Assembly: GCA_019310195.1 (NCBI GenBank)
Contig: JAFDET010000020.1
Span: 1 to 21,121, forward strand
Reading direction: 5' to 3'
Length of the DNA: 21,121 nucleotides
Source of the DNA: Deltaproteobacteria bacterium
GTDB taxonomy: Bacteria; Myxococcota_A; UBA9160; JAFDET01
In this document: positions 1 to 7,390 of the stretch, piece after piece
How the letters are laid out: every line of letters starts with the position of its first letter
How positions within the stretch are numbered: position 1 is the stretch's first letter
Program-made: the position numbers and the translations under genes
Notes under the pieces: generated by a model
The model's input: the letters and a program-made list of their open reading frames with translations, nothing else
The model's database searches: none
Told to the model about the DNA's origin: nothing

Positions 1-641
1 TCGCCGTCGTTGAACACGGGGCAGTTCTGGAGGATTTCCACGAAGGCGGTGCCGCGGTGGGCGTGGGCCCGGCGCAGCATCTCCTGGAGATGCTTGGCGT
101 CCACGTCGACGGTGCGGGCCACGAACGTTGCGCCCGCGCCCAGCGCGAAGGCGATCGGGTCGACGGGGTGGTCGATGGATCCCTGGGGCGAGGACTTGCT
201 GCGCGTTCCAGGTCGCGAGGTGGGCGAGTACTGCCCCTTGGTCAGGCCGTAGATGCGGTTGTTGAAGAGCAGGATCTGGATGTCGAGGTTGCGGCGGATC
301 GTGTGCAGCAGGTGGTTGCCGCCGATGGAGAGTCCGTCGCCGTCCCCGGTCACCACCCAGACGTGCAGGTCCGGTCGGCTGGCCTTGATGCCCGTGGCGA
401 AGGACGGCGCCCGGCCGTGGATCGTGTGGAAGCCGTAGGTGTTCATGTAGTAGGGGAAGCGGCTCGAGCAGCCGATCCCCGATACGAAGACCGTGTTCTC
501 CCGCGGCACACCCAGCTCGGGCATCACGCGCTGCAGGTTGGCCAGGATCGAGTAGTCCCCGCAGCCCGGACACCAGCGAACGTCCTGGTCCGAGACGAAG
601 TCCTTGCGATTCAGGGCGAGCTTGGTGGCGCCTTCACTCAC
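1..641 (-). CDS. korB: 2-oxoacid:ferredoxin oxidoreductase, beta subunit (partial)
   Basis: This is the thiamine-diphosphate subunit of a 2-oxoacid:ferredoxin oxidoreductase, which oxidatively decarboxylates a 2-oxoacid (probably 2-oxoglutarate) to acyl-CoA in the cytoplasm and reduces ferredoxin. About 213 residues are visible and the C-terminus lies beyond the left edge. A CPGCG motif near the N-terminus (Cys24, Cys27) and Cys58 in GIGCSSR are typical iron-sulphur ligands of this subunit. GDGDGLSIGGNH (99-110) followed by LFNNRIYGLTKGQYSPTS (125-142) is the TPP/Mg motif and family signature. The GTG start at 639-641 overlaps the korA stop by 4 nt (GTGA), so the two are translationally coupled. 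The 2-oxoglutarate assignment rests on overall resemblance to KorB; pyruvate or another 2-oxoacid is possible. Confidence 0.93.
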   Translation of the reverse strand, partial: MSEGATKLALNRKDFVSDQDVRWCPGCGDYSILANLQRVMPELGVPRENTVFVSGIGCSSRFPYYMNTYGFHTIHGRAPSFATGIKASRPDLHVWVVTGDGDGLSIGGNHLLHTIRRNLDIQILLFNNRIYGLTKGQYSPTSRPGTRSKSSPQGSIDHPVDPIAFALGAGATFVARTVDVDAKHLQEMLRRAHAHRGTAFVEILQNCPVFNDG

Positions 642-2506
642 GACACGATCTCCTCGATGCGCTCGCGTACCTCGGCCACCTTGAAGGGCTGGCCCTCGAT
701 CTTGCAGAGCGACTCGCAGGGGGCCAGGTACTCGGCCCGCAGCAGCCGCGAGAGCTGGCCGGTGTTGAGCTCCGGCACCAGGATCCGCTCGAAGCGCGAC
801 AGCACCTCGCCCAGGTTGGCCGGGAACGGGTTCAGGTGGCGCAGGTGAACCCGGGAGACCTGGAAGCCCCGCTCGCGCGCTTGCTCCACCGCCGCCGTCA
901 GCGCCCCGCAGGTGCCGCCCCAGCCCACCACCACCAGCTTGCCGCGGTTCGGGCCGTCCACCTCGACGGGCGCGATGTCCTGGGCGACGCGTGCCAGCTT
1001 CTCGGCGCGCAGCTGGGTCATGCGCGCGTGGTTGGCGGGCATGTAGGAGACGTTGCCGGTCCCGTCCTCCTTCTCGATGCCGCCGATCCGGTGCTCCAGG
1101 CCCGGGGTTCCGGGAGTCGCCCAGGGGCGCGCCAGGGTCTCCGGGTTGCGCATGTAGGGCAGGAAGCCCTCGGGATCCGTGCGGTACTCGACGGAGTGAC
1201 GGGGAAGAGCATCTACGTCGGGAATCAGCCAGGGCTCGGAGCTGTTGGCCAGGTAGCCGTCGGAGAGCACGCAGACCGGCGTCATGTACTTCACCGCGAT
1301 GCGGAAGGCCTCCAGCATGATGTGGAAGCAGTCGCCTGGCGTGGACGGGGCCAGCACCGGCATGGGGCTGTCCGAGCTGCGTCCGTGGATCACCATGAGC
1401 AGGTCGGCCTGCTCGGTCTTGGTGGGCATTCCCGTAGACGGGCCGGCCCGCTGGACGTCCACTACAACCAGCGGAAGCTCCACCATCACCGCCAGGTTGA
1501 GGGCCTCCTGCTTGAGCAGCATGCCCGGCCCGCTGGTGGTGGTGATGGCCAGCTCGCCGGCGTAGGCGGCGCCCACGGTGGAGCTGACCGCGGCGATCTC
1601 GTCCTCGGCCTGGAAGGTCTTGATCCCGAAGTGGCGGTAGCGGGCCAGCTCGTGGAGCACGTCGGTGGCCGGCGTGATGGGGTAGGCGCCCATGAAGACC
1701 GGGCGGCCCATCTGTATGCCTGCCGCGACCACTCCCCAGGCCAGGGCCGTGTTGCCCGTGATATTGCGGTAGCGCCCGGGCTCGATCTTGGCCCGGGGCA
1801 CCACGAACGAGACCGGGAACAGCTCGCTGGTTTCGCCGAAGTGGTAGCCCGCGCGCAGTACGCGCAGGTTGGCTTCGCACACGTCCCCGCGGAAGCGCTT
1901 GCTGATCCAGGCCTCGGTGGAGTCCCTGGGCCGGTTGTAGAGCCAGTACATCAGCCCCAGGGCGAAGAAGTTCTTGCTGCGGTCGGCTTCGCGTTGGGTC
2001 AGGGACAGCCCCTGGACCGCCTCGCGGTTGAGGGTGGAGAGCGGAATCGGCACCACCCGGTAGCGCTCCTCGAGGTCGGGCAGGGGATCCCCGTCGTAGC
2101 CCGCGCGCTCCAGGTTGCGCTTGGTGAAGGAGTCGCTGTTCAACACGAGCATGCCCTGGGGCTTCAGGTCGTTCACGTTGGCGCGCAGCGCCGCCGGGTT
2201 CATCACCACCAGAACGTCCGGCTGGTCGGCCGGCGTACGGATGTCCACCGAGGAGAAGTGGATCTGGAACCCGGAAACGCCGGCCAGGGTTCCGGCGGGT
2301 GCGCGGATCTCGGCCGGAAAGTCCGGCAGGGTGGACAGGTCGTTCCCCGCCAGCGCCGTGGACTCGGTGAACTTGGTCCCGGTGAGCTGCATCCCGTCGC
2401 CGGAGTCGCCGGCGAAGCGGATCGCGACGCGCTCGAGCTCCTCAACGGGTTTTTCGGGCTCGCTGCTCTTGCCTTTGCCCACCCGGCGGCTGCTCCCTTG
2501 GGACAT
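638..2506 (-). CDS. korA: 2-oxoacid:ferredoxin oxidoreductase, fused gamma-alpha subunit
   Basis: This is the partner of korB and carries two domains. The gamma-like domain (about 25-195) opens with RFAGDSGDGMQLTG (30-43). The alpha (PYR) domain (about 250-480) carries YPITPATD (275-282) and the signature QRAGPSTGMPTKTEQADL (352-369). The C-terminal part (about 550-622) is a transketolase-C-like domain. The protein has 622 residues, normal for the gamma-alpha fused KorA form. The ATG at 2504-2506 was chosen because the protein reaches the conserved gamma domain after a short charged leader. A TTG at 2599 would add 31 low-complexity residues. No clear Shine-Dalgarno precedes the ATG; a TACACT hexamer 25 nt upstream may be its -10. 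It is transcribed divergently from the 2686 gene and is first in the korA-korB operon. Confidence 0.93.
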   Translation of the reverse strand: MSQGSSRRVGKGKSSEPEKPVEELERVAIRFAGDSGDGMQLTGTKFTESTALAGNDLSTLPDFPAEIRAPAGTLAGVSGFQIHFSSVDIRTPADQPDVLVVMNPAALRANVNDLKPQGMLVLNSDSFTKRNLERAGYDGDPLPDLEERYRVVPIPLSTLNREAVQGLSLTQREADRSKNFFALGLMYWLYNRPRDSTEAWISKRFRGDVCEANLRVLRAGYHFGETSELFPVSFVVPRAKIEPGRYRNITGNTALAWGVVAAGIQMGRPVFMGAYPITPATDVLHELARYRHFGIKTFQAEDEIAAVSSTVGAAYAGELAITTTSGPGMLLKQEALNLAVMVELPLVVVDVQRAGPSTGMPTKTEQADLLMVIHGRSSDSPMPVLAPSTPGDCFHIMLEAFRIAVKYMTPVCVLSDGYLANSSEPWLIPDVDALPRHSVEYRTDPEGFLPYMRNPETLARPWATPGTPGLEHRIGGIEKEDGTGNVSYMPANHARMTQLRAEKLARVAQDIAPVEVDGPNRGKLVVVGWGGTCGALTAAVEQARERGFQVSRVHLRHLNPFPANLGEVLSRFERILVPELNTGQLSRLLRAEYLAPCESLCKIEGQPFKVAEVRERIEEIVS

Positions 2507-2531
2507 CCGGAACTGCGCGTTCAGTGTCAGG

Positions 2532-2537
2532 AGTGTA
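2532..2537 (-). promoter_or_regulatory. candidate -10 box for korAB
   Basis: TACACT on the minus strand lies 25 nt before the korA ATG and resembles a sigma-70 -10 hexamer. No convincing -35 is seen 16-18 nt upstream (CTTTCG at 17). It sits in the divergent intergenic region shared with the plus-strand gene. Weak, sequence-only call. Confidence 0.25.
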
Positions 2538-2685
2538 TCTGCCCGGGCACGAGGCGAAAGGCCCCCGGGGGTCGAACTCGATTCCGCCGCGTCCGGCAAA
2601 AAACCCCCTCAACCCGGGCGCTTGGCCCTGCGGCTGCGGCCCCGAGAAGCTCAAGTGCGCGCGCAGCCGGACCGATACGCCCGGC

Positions 2686-3483
2686 ATGTTCTTCCCGAAG
2701 CGGGATCCCGGCTCACCGGACCCCCGCCGATTCGCAGCGCTGCGCAGCTCGTTGAACGCCCCCGTGGTGGCCACCGAGGAGATGCCCTCCGGCCCCGCCC
2801 GGGCGGTCATCGTGACGGGCTGGGACGACGAGGCGCAGAGCGTGCTCGAGGTGCGGCTGCGGTCGGTGACGACGGGCCGCCTGGTCGTCTACGGATTCGA
2901 GGGTCATCTGGAGGACGCCGGCGAGCTGGAGACCGCGCTCGAGGCCGCGCTGTCCTTCGCCGAGAGTATGGGCTTCCTGTTCGACGACGACATCCTTTCG
3001 AGCGACGACACCATCGGGCGTGAGAAGGTGGTCGAGGCCTGGGAGGCCTTCGAGGAAGGCCGGCCGCCCCCGCGCTGCAGCCGCGGAGAGCTGGCCGATG
3101 GCCTGGCCGAGATCACACAGCCCGACGTCGAGAGCGCCGAGCCCCTGGAGCTGACCGACCTGGCGCCCGAGGGCGACCCCGAGGCCGCTGCCGGCGCACT
3201 GGCGCTGGAGCTGACCTCCGGCTGGTCGCCGGCGGGCGACGAGGTGGTGGACCCCGACGCTCCGCTCGAGTCGGCGCCGGTGCCGCCGAGCACGACCTCT
3301 CTGAGCAAGTTCCGGGGTCGGGAGGAAGCGGCGCCGGAAGCCGTTGAGCCCGACCCGCCCGCCGCGGAGACCCAGCCCGCACCCAAGCGCACGGCGTTGG
3401 GCCGTGTACCCCTGGTTCGGCGCAAGGCCGCACCGACCCGCGAGCGGCCGAGCCTGCTCGCCCGGATTCTCGGCGCCTTCTAA
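2686..3483 (+). CDS. conserved-looking acidic protein of unknown function
   Basis: I do not recognise this protein. From the chosen ATG it has 265 residues in three parts. Residues 33-125 look folded, with alternating strands and helices (AVIVTGWDDEAQSVLEV, RLVVYGFEG, then a helix ending FAESMGFLFDDD). Residues 130-235 are acidic and rich in Pro, Ala and Glu, probably disordered. The last 30 residues are basic (ALGRVPLVRRKAAPTRERPS) and end in an amphipathic LLARILGAF that could touch membrane or a partner. The start is uncertain: ATG 2782, directly before the folded part, is equally likely, and neither has a well-spaced Shine-Dalgarno. It precedes the TPR lipoprotein gene by 17 nt, so it probably belongs to the same operon and may act in pilus or envelope assembly (inference from context). 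Confidence 0.7.
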   Translation: MFFPKRDPGSPDPRRFAALRSSLNAPVVATEEMPSGPARAVIVTGWDDEAQSVLEVRLRSVTTGRLVVYGFEGHLEDAGELETALEAALSFAESMGFLFDDDILSSDDTIGREKVVEAWEAFEEGRPPPRCSRGELADGLAEITQPDVESAEPLELTDLAPEGDPEAAAGALALELTSGWSPAGDEVVDPDAPLESAPVPPSTTSLSKFRGREEAAPEAVEPDPPAAETQPAPKRTALGRVPLVRRKAAPTRERPSLLARILGAF

Positions 3484-3500
3484 GAGGCGAGGAGGAAGAG

Positions 3501-4304
3501 ATGATCCGTGTGAATCGACATGCCTTGCTGCGTCTGGCCGCCGCCCTGGTGCTGGTGGCCGGGCTGGGCTGCGTCACAGTCGAATCGCCGGAGCTGAGGA
3601 AGCCCGATCCGGTGGAGCAGGCCAGGAAGCAGGCCGAGGCCAAGTACAACGTGGGCATCGATCACCTGAAGAACGGCCGCAATGCGCTGGCGGTGCGAGA
3701 GCTTCGAGGCTCTCTCGAGCTGGAGCCCGAGGATCCCTGGAGCCACTTCGCCATCGCCGAGGCCTACCGGCGCCAGGGCCGCACCGACGATTCCGTCCAG
3801 CACCTGGAGCGGGCGATGGAGCTCAAGCCGGGCTTCCACTCGGCGCGTCTCAACCTGTCGGGCGTCTACATCCAGCGCAACGATTACGAGGCCGCGGCCC
3901 ACCACGCCGAGATCCTGCTCGACGATGCCACCTTCGCCAAGCCGTGGAGCGGCTTGAACAACCTGGGCTGGTCCCAGTACCGCCTGGGCAAGACCAAAGA
4001 GGCCCGGGCCAATCTCGAGCTGGCCAGCGAGTACAACGAGAGGTACTGGCCCGCGCTCCTCAACCTCGGCATCCTTGAGGCTTCCGAAGGGAGGCGGCTC
4101 GAAGCGCTCGGGCTCTTCCAGCGGGTGATCGACCTGAATCCGGGCCCTCTGGCACTGGCTGAGGCGCACTATCGCAGCGCCGAGATCTTTCTCGCCATCG
4201 GCCAGCAGGAGAAGGCGGTTCGACACCTGGTGGCGGCGGCCGAGTCCAAGCCGAACGGCCAGTGGGGCGAGAAGTCCGAGGAATACCTGAAGCTGCTGCG
4301 CTAG
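3501..4304 (+). CDS. TPR lipoprotein, PilW/PilF/Tgl-like
   Basis: The product is 267 residues. The N-terminus is a lipoprotein signal (basic MIRVNRH, hydrophobic LLRLAAALVLVAGLG, Cys24 as the likely lipidated residue). The rest is about five to six tetratricopeptide repeats, recognisable by A..Y...G....A ... L.P patterns (for example NVGIDHLKNGRNALAVREL, FAIAEAYRRQGRTDDSVQHL, LNNLGWSQYRLGKTKEARAN). Outer-membrane TPR lipoproteins of this size (PilF/PilW, and Tgl in myxobacteria) help the PilQ secretin assemble for type IV pili. The start is fixed by a strong GGAGGA Shine-Dalgarno at about 3490. The neighbouring RodZ-like HTH gene mirrors the pilW-rodZ order known in other Proteobacteria, and pilin genes occur later in the window. 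The lipobox residue at -2 is Leu rather than a small residue, slightly atypical. A general envelope TPR role cannot be excluded. Confidence 0.85.
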   Translation: MIRVNRHALLRLAAALVLVAGLGCVTVESPELRKPDPVEQARKQAEAKYNVGIDHLKNGRNALAVRELRGSLELEPEDPWSHFAIAEAYRRQGRTDDSVQHLERAMELKPGFHSARLNLSGVYIQRNDYEAAAHHAEILLDDATFAKPWSGLNNLGWSQYRLGKTKEARANLELASEYNERYWPALLNLGILEASEGRRLEALGLFQRVIDLNPGPLALAEAHYRSAEIFLAIGQQEKAVRHLVAAAESKPNGQWGEKSEEYLKLLR

Positions 4305-4780
4305 GGGGCGCGCCGTCCATCGGCGAGTACCTCCGCGGCCAGCGTCTGCTGCGCGGCATCAGCTTGGACGAGCTGGCGGCGGTCACCCGGATTCCGCGCC
4401 GCTCCATCGAGCGGCTGGAGGCCGGGGACTTCGACGCCCAGCCCGACGGCTTCGCGCGGGGATTCGTGCGCGCGGTTGCCACGGCCCTGGGCCTGGACCC
4501 GGACGACGCGGTCTCGCGCATGCTGGTCGAGCCGAAGGCCGAGCCGCAGCCCGAGTACACGGGGCCGCCGCTGGGCCGTCTGGTACTCGTGCTGGCCGGA
4601 GCGGCGCTGCTGGTGCTGGTTGCGGCCGTGTGGCTGGCGCTCGCCTCCCGCCCCGACGAGCCGGCGGAGCCGGTTGCCCCGCCGCCGATTCGCCGGGACG
4701 CGGTGCGCTCGCTTGCCGACGAGGTGGCCCCGGAGGCCACACCGCCGCCCGCTGCCAGCGAGTCCCCCGATGCGGACTGA
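4262..4780 (+). CDS. RodZ-like membrane-anchored helix-turn-helix protein
   Basis: Residues about 20-85 form a Cro/Xre-type HTH domain of the RodZ kind: SIGEYLRGQRLLRGISLDEL, then AAVTRIPRRSIERLEAGDF. One transmembrane segment follows (LGRLVLVLAGAALLVLVAAV, about 101-123), then a short Pro/Ala/Glu-rich tail. RodZ ties MreB to the membrane and sets cell shape. This copy (172 residues) lacks the usual C-terminal periplasmic beta domain, so it is a short version. The only standard in-frame start before the HTH is GTG 4262, which overlaps the TPR gene by 43 nt and has no clear Shine-Dalgarno; a rarer start nearer 4305 is possible. The 3' end overlaps recO by 11 nt. Location next to a PilW-like gene is the usual setting. 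Confidence 0.8.
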   Translation: MGREVRGIPEAAALGGAPSIGEYLRGQRLLRGISLDELAAVTRIPRRSIERLEAGDFDAQPDGFARGFVRAVATALGLDPDDAVSRMLVEPKAEPQPEYTGPPLGRLVLVLAGAALLVLVAAVWLALASRPDEPAEPVAPPPIRRDAVRSLADEVAPEATPPPAASESPDAD

Positions 4781-5525
4781 GGCGCTGGTCCTGCGCACCG
4801 TGGACTTCGGCGAGTCCGATCTCGTGGTCCACCTGCTGACCCCCGATGCGGGGCGCATCGGCGCCATCGCGAAGGGCGCGCGCCGCAGCGTGAAGCGCTT
4901 CGCGGGCAGCCTGGACGTGCTGAACCGCGTGCGCATCGAGCTGGCCGTGCGGCGGCGGCCGGGAACCCTGGCACGGCTCGAGCAGGCGCGCCTGGTGCAC
5001 CACCACCCGGGGCTGCGCCGTCGGGCCGACCGCTTCGCTCTGGCCGGCTGGCTGGCCGAGCTGCTCGACCGCATGGCGCCCGAGGGCAACGCGGCGCACG
5101 AGGCCGCCGCGCTCTACGGGTTCGCCCTACGCACGCTGGCACTGCTCGAAGAGGCCGAGCCCGACGCCCGGCTGCGGGTGCTGCTGGAGCTGCGTGCCCT
5201 GGATGCCCTGGGCCTGCGGCCCGAGCTGGCCCGCTGCGTGCGCTGCGGCGGGGAGCCGGCGGCCTTCCACGTACCCGAGGGCGGGCCCGTCTGCCGGGCC
5301 TGCGGCGTGCGAATCGACGGCCTGCTGCCCGTGCGGCGAGGCACGCTTCGCACCTTGGAGCACGCCCTGCGCCTGGAGCCGGATCGCCTGGGTCGCCTGC
5401 ACCTGTCGGGCGGGGCTCTGGCCGAGGCCCGCGAGCTGGTCCACCGCTTCGCCCGCTTCCACGTGGGCCTCGAGCTGCGGAGTGAGCCGGTGCTGGACGC
5501 GTTGGGGTTGGGGGTTCGGGGGTAG
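4770..5525 (+). CDS. recO: DNA repair protein RecO
   Basis: RecO anneals single strands and, with RecR, loads RecA on SSB-coated DNA (RecFOR recombinational repair). The 251-residue product starts with the OB-fold domain typical of RecO (MRTEALVLRTVDFGESDLVV, HLLTPDAGRIGAIAKGARR). A helical domain follows, with a four-cysteine zinc site (CVRCGG then CRAC, about residues 155-180) and a C-terminal helical part. The ATG at 4770 starts exactly at the conserved N-terminus and overlaps the HTH gene by 11 nt, showing operon membership. Length matches the family (about 240-260). Confidence 0.95.
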   Translation: MRTEALVLRTVDFGESDLVVHLLTPDAGRIGAIAKGARRSVKRFAGSLDVLNRVRIELAVRRRPGTLARLEQARLVHHHPGLRRRADRFALAGWLAELLDRMAPEGNAAHEAAALYGFALRTLALLEEAEPDARLRVLLELRALDALGLRPELARCVRCGGEPAAFHVPEGGPVCRACGVRIDGLLPVRRGTLRTLEHALRLEPDRLGRLHLSGGALAEARELVHRFARFHVGLELRSEPVLDALGLGVRG

Positions 5526-5565
5526 GTCCGTCGGCGGCACGGCTATTCTTAGGCGGCCGAGCCCC

Positions 5566-5714
5566 TTCGCTCGCCTTCGGCTCGCTGCGCGCCCTCGTCC
5601 ACCCAGAGGGCTCGCACATTCTCCTTAGCCTCGGGCTTGCGGGCCGTAGGCTGGGTGAGCGCTCGGGCTCGGGTGGGGCTACGCGCCTTTCTCTGTGCGC
5701 GGCTCCAGGCGCTG
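5566..5714 (+). repeat. dispersed intergenic repeat, copy A
   Basis: This copy shares ordered blocks with 19424-19566. Block 1 is TCGCCTTCGGCTC plus CTGCGCGC (from 5571). Block 2 is GCTTGCGGGCC (5635-5645). Block 3 is GGGCTCGGGTGGGGCTA (5665-5681). A degenerate CTCTGTGCGCGGCTCCAGGC (5691-5710) follows. Spacing from block 1 is 64 and 94 nt here against 64 and 95 nt in copy B, so this is true homology rather than shared composition. Confidence 0.65.
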
Positions 5715-5763
5715 CGGGGGAATTGCCCCGTGGCTTTCGGTGCGATCTGGCGGGACTCCCGTG

Positions 5764-5769
5764 TACAAT
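5764..5769 (+). promoter_or_regulatory. candidate -10 box for the barrel-cupredoxin-cyclase unit
   Basis: TACAAT differs from TATAAT at one position and lies 33 nt before the ATG at 5803, giving a leader of about 27 nt that contains the AAGGGGG Shine-Dalgarno. The -35 region (TGCGAT at 17-nt spacing) is poor, so an activator may be needed if this is real. Confidence 0.35.
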
Positions 5770-5802
5770 GCTGCCACACCGGGTTTTCCCAAGGGGGTGT
5801 GG

Positions 5803-6714
5803 ATGCGGGGGGGCAGCGTGACGTCGGGGGGGCTTGCGATCCTCGTCCTGGCGCTGGCAATCGGGCTGTGGCCCGGGATCGCCGGGGCCGAATGGGTGGA
5901 TTGGATCGCCGAGGCCGGAACGGGCTTCGAGTACGACGACAACCTGAACCTGTCTGCGTTCCGGGATGATACCGAGAGCGACTACGCCTGGCTGGCCCGC
6001 GGCCGCGGCGGCCGGGTCTACCAGATCACGGACAATACCCGCCTGTCCCTGGCGGCCGAGTTCCGGAGCCGGGTGCAGTTCGACTTCGACGACTTCAACC
6101 GCGTCCGCCTGCAGGGGCGCGGCGCGATCCTGCACAAGTTCGGCGTCGGCCCCAACGTGCCCCAGCTTCGCATCGACGGCGCGGCCGGGCGCATGTGGGT
6201 GGATGACGACGACCGCTCCAGCTGGGTCTACGACGCGGGCATCGAGGCCTTGAAGCGCTTCACGCCGCGCATCGATGCGGCGATCTTCGGCCGCTACACC
6301 CATCGCGACGGCGGCAACGGCCCGGTCGTGGCCCCGGGCTTCGATACCAACGTCTGGGACCAGGAGAACTTCGAGGTCGGCATCCGCGGCAACTTCCTGG
6401 TCTGGGACAACCTGATGCTGAGCGCGGGCTACACGTACCGCGACGGCGAGTTCGACTCGTCCTGCACCGTCGGCAACGTGGGCAAGGTGTTCGACCGCGA
6501 GGGCAGCAACGTGAAGGCCATCGCCATCAACAACGTGTTCGGGGGCTGTACGTATCGCCTCGAAGGGCACATCCATCAGGCGTCGGTGAACCTCAACTAC
6601 GGCATCGGGGACCACGCCTCCGTCGACCTGGGCTACAAGTTCCGCCAGGGGAAGGCGGACGTGCTCATCTACCGCAGCAACGTGGTCTCCCTTTCCGTCC
6701 TATTCAGGTACTAG
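5803..6714 (+). CDS. outer-membrane beta-barrel protein
   Basis: The product is 303 residues with a Sec signal peptide (hydrophobic GGLAILVLALAIGLWPGIAGA, cleavage likely after AGA near residue 25). The rest is rich in alternating aromatic/hydrophobic strands typical of transmembrane beta-hairpins (for example RLSLAAEFRSRVQFDF, FEVGIRGNFLVWDN, LMLSAGYTYRDGEF, ASVDLGYKFRQGK). The last residues are SVLFRY, matching the C-terminal aromatic signal read by the BAM machinery. Two cysteines (SSCTVG and GGCTYR) may pair in a loop. ATG 5803 was chosen for its AAGGGGG site and the following signal peptide. It is 3 nt from the cupredoxin gene, so the two are co-transcribed. Substrate unknown; a channel or scaffold for the periplasmic partner is inference. 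Confidence 0.8.
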   Translation: MRGGSVTSGGLAILVLALAIGLWPGIAGAEWVDWIAEAGTGFEYDDNLNLSAFRDDTESDYAWLARGRGGRVYQITDNTRLSLAAEFRSRVQFDFDDFNRVRLQGRGAILHKFGVGPNVPQLRIDGAAGRMWVDDDDRSSWVYDAGIEALKRFTPRIDAAIFGRYTHRDGGNGPVVAPGFDTNVWDQENFEVGIRGNFLVWDNLMLSAGYTYRDGEFDSSCTVGNVGKVFDREGSNVKAIAINNVFGGCTYRLEGHIHQASVNLNYGIGDHASVDLGYKFRQGKADVLIYRSNVVSLSVLFRY

Positions 6715-6717
6715 ACG

Positions 6718-7368
6718 ATGCAGCGAAACCGACTCCGCAGTCTCCAGATCGGACTTCTCGCAGCCTGGTGCGTCACCGCGGGCCCCGCCTCGGCGGGCAG
6801 CCTGGACGTCACGGTGCGCGACGCGGGCGGCAACGCCGTGGCCGATGCCGTGGTCTACGCCGTCGATGGCGCCGGGGGCGGCGGCTCGGGTCGGGCGACC
6901 GAGATCGACCAGATCGACAAGGAGTACGTCCCCTACGTCACGGTGGTGCAGGCCGGCACCCGGGTCAGCTTCCCCAACCACGATCAGATCCGGCACCACG
7001 TCTATTCGTTCTCCGAGGCCAAGAAGTTCGAGATCCCGCTCTACAAGGGAACTCCGCAGGAGCCGATCCTGTTCGACCAGCCGGGTGTCGTGGCGCTGGG
7101 CTGCAACATCCACGATTGGATGAAGGCCTACGTCTACGTCGCGGATACGCCTCACTTCGCGCTGACCGATTCCAGCGGGCGCGCGCGCCTGGAGGGCCTG
7201 TCTGCGCGGGACTACCGCGTGTCCGTGTGGCATCCGCGCCTGGCCAAGGGCGACGTCGAGAAGCAGGTCTCCGTCGGAGCCAGCGGCCAGTCTGCGGAGT
7301 TCGTGATCGAGCAGAAGCGCGTCTGGCGGCCGCGTCGCGCCCCGAGCGCGGGCGGCGCCAACTACTGA
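6718..7368 (+). CDS. periplasmic cupredoxin-like protein ('methylamine utilization protein' type)
   Basis: The product is 216 residues with a signal peptide ending near ASAG (residue 26). A cupredoxin-like fold carries the type-1-copper ligand pattern: FPNHDQIRHHVYSF (His93/His94), then GCNIHDWM with Cys129, His132 and Met135. Such proteins are often labelled methylamine utilization or plastocyanin-like although no amine dehydrogenase is nearby. A second beta-sandwich-like segment (FALTDSSGRARLEGL, YRVSVWHP; about 146-172) resembles carboxypeptidase-regulatory modules. The C-terminus is Arg/Pro rich. The gene starts 3 nt after the barrel stop and is followed 22 nt later by the proposed cyclase start. 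The arrangement suggests a copper- or redox-responsive periplasmic partner for the cyclase (inference). Confidence 0.82.
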   Translation: MQRNRLRSLQIGLLAAWCVTAGPASAGSLDVTVRDAGGNAVADAVVYAVDGAGGGGSGRATEIDQIDKEYVPYVTVVQAGTRVSFPNHDQIRHHVYSFSEAKKFEIPLYKGTPQEPILFDQPGVVALGCNIHDWMKAYVYVADTPHFALTDSSGRARLEGLSARDYRVSVWHPRLAKGDVEKQVSVGASGQSAEFVIEQKRVWRPRRAPSAGGANY

Positions 7369-7376
7369 CGGGACCT

Positions 7377-7381
7377 GGAGG
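7377..7381 (+). promoter_or_regulatory. Shine-Dalgarno deciding a CTG start
   Basis: GGAGG sits 9 nt before CTG 7391, just after the cupredoxin stop (7366-7368). No ATG, GTG or TTG occurs in the cyclase frame between here and GTG 7454, so this site is the main evidence for a CTG start. Confidence 0.6.
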
Positions 7382-7390
7382 ACCGGGGCC

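Larger units (their letters stand above)
5526..5802 (+). other. intergenic region between recO and the beta-barrel gene
   Basis: No gene is supported in this 277-nt stretch. It holds copy A of a dispersed repeat (5566-5714) and, closer to the downstream gene, a TACAAT promoter-like hexamer and an AAGGGGG ribosome-binding site. A TATTCT at 5544 could be another -10-like element but has no start nearby. Confidence 0.6.

Noticed and set aside
57..848. Plus-strand open frame antisense to korB
   Set aside because: The minus strand encodes the TPP motif and KorB signature; the plus translation has no known pattern.
2507..2599. Upstream TTG start for korA (31 more residues)
   Set aside because: A GAGGGGG site lies near, but the added residues are low complexity, not expected for KorA, and would run into the divergent gene region. 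Kept only as an alternative.
836..2755. Long plus-strand open frame antisense to korA
   Set aside because: The translation is His/Gly/Val/Arg-rich without domain motifs, while korA on the other strand has clear signatures.
4060..6615. Very long open frame on the minus strand (about 850 codons) across the TPR, HTH, recO and barrel genes
   Set aside because: It has no recognisable domain, is Arg/Pro/Ala/Ser biased, and lies antisense to four well-supported genes. It is a typical by-product of high G+C codon use.
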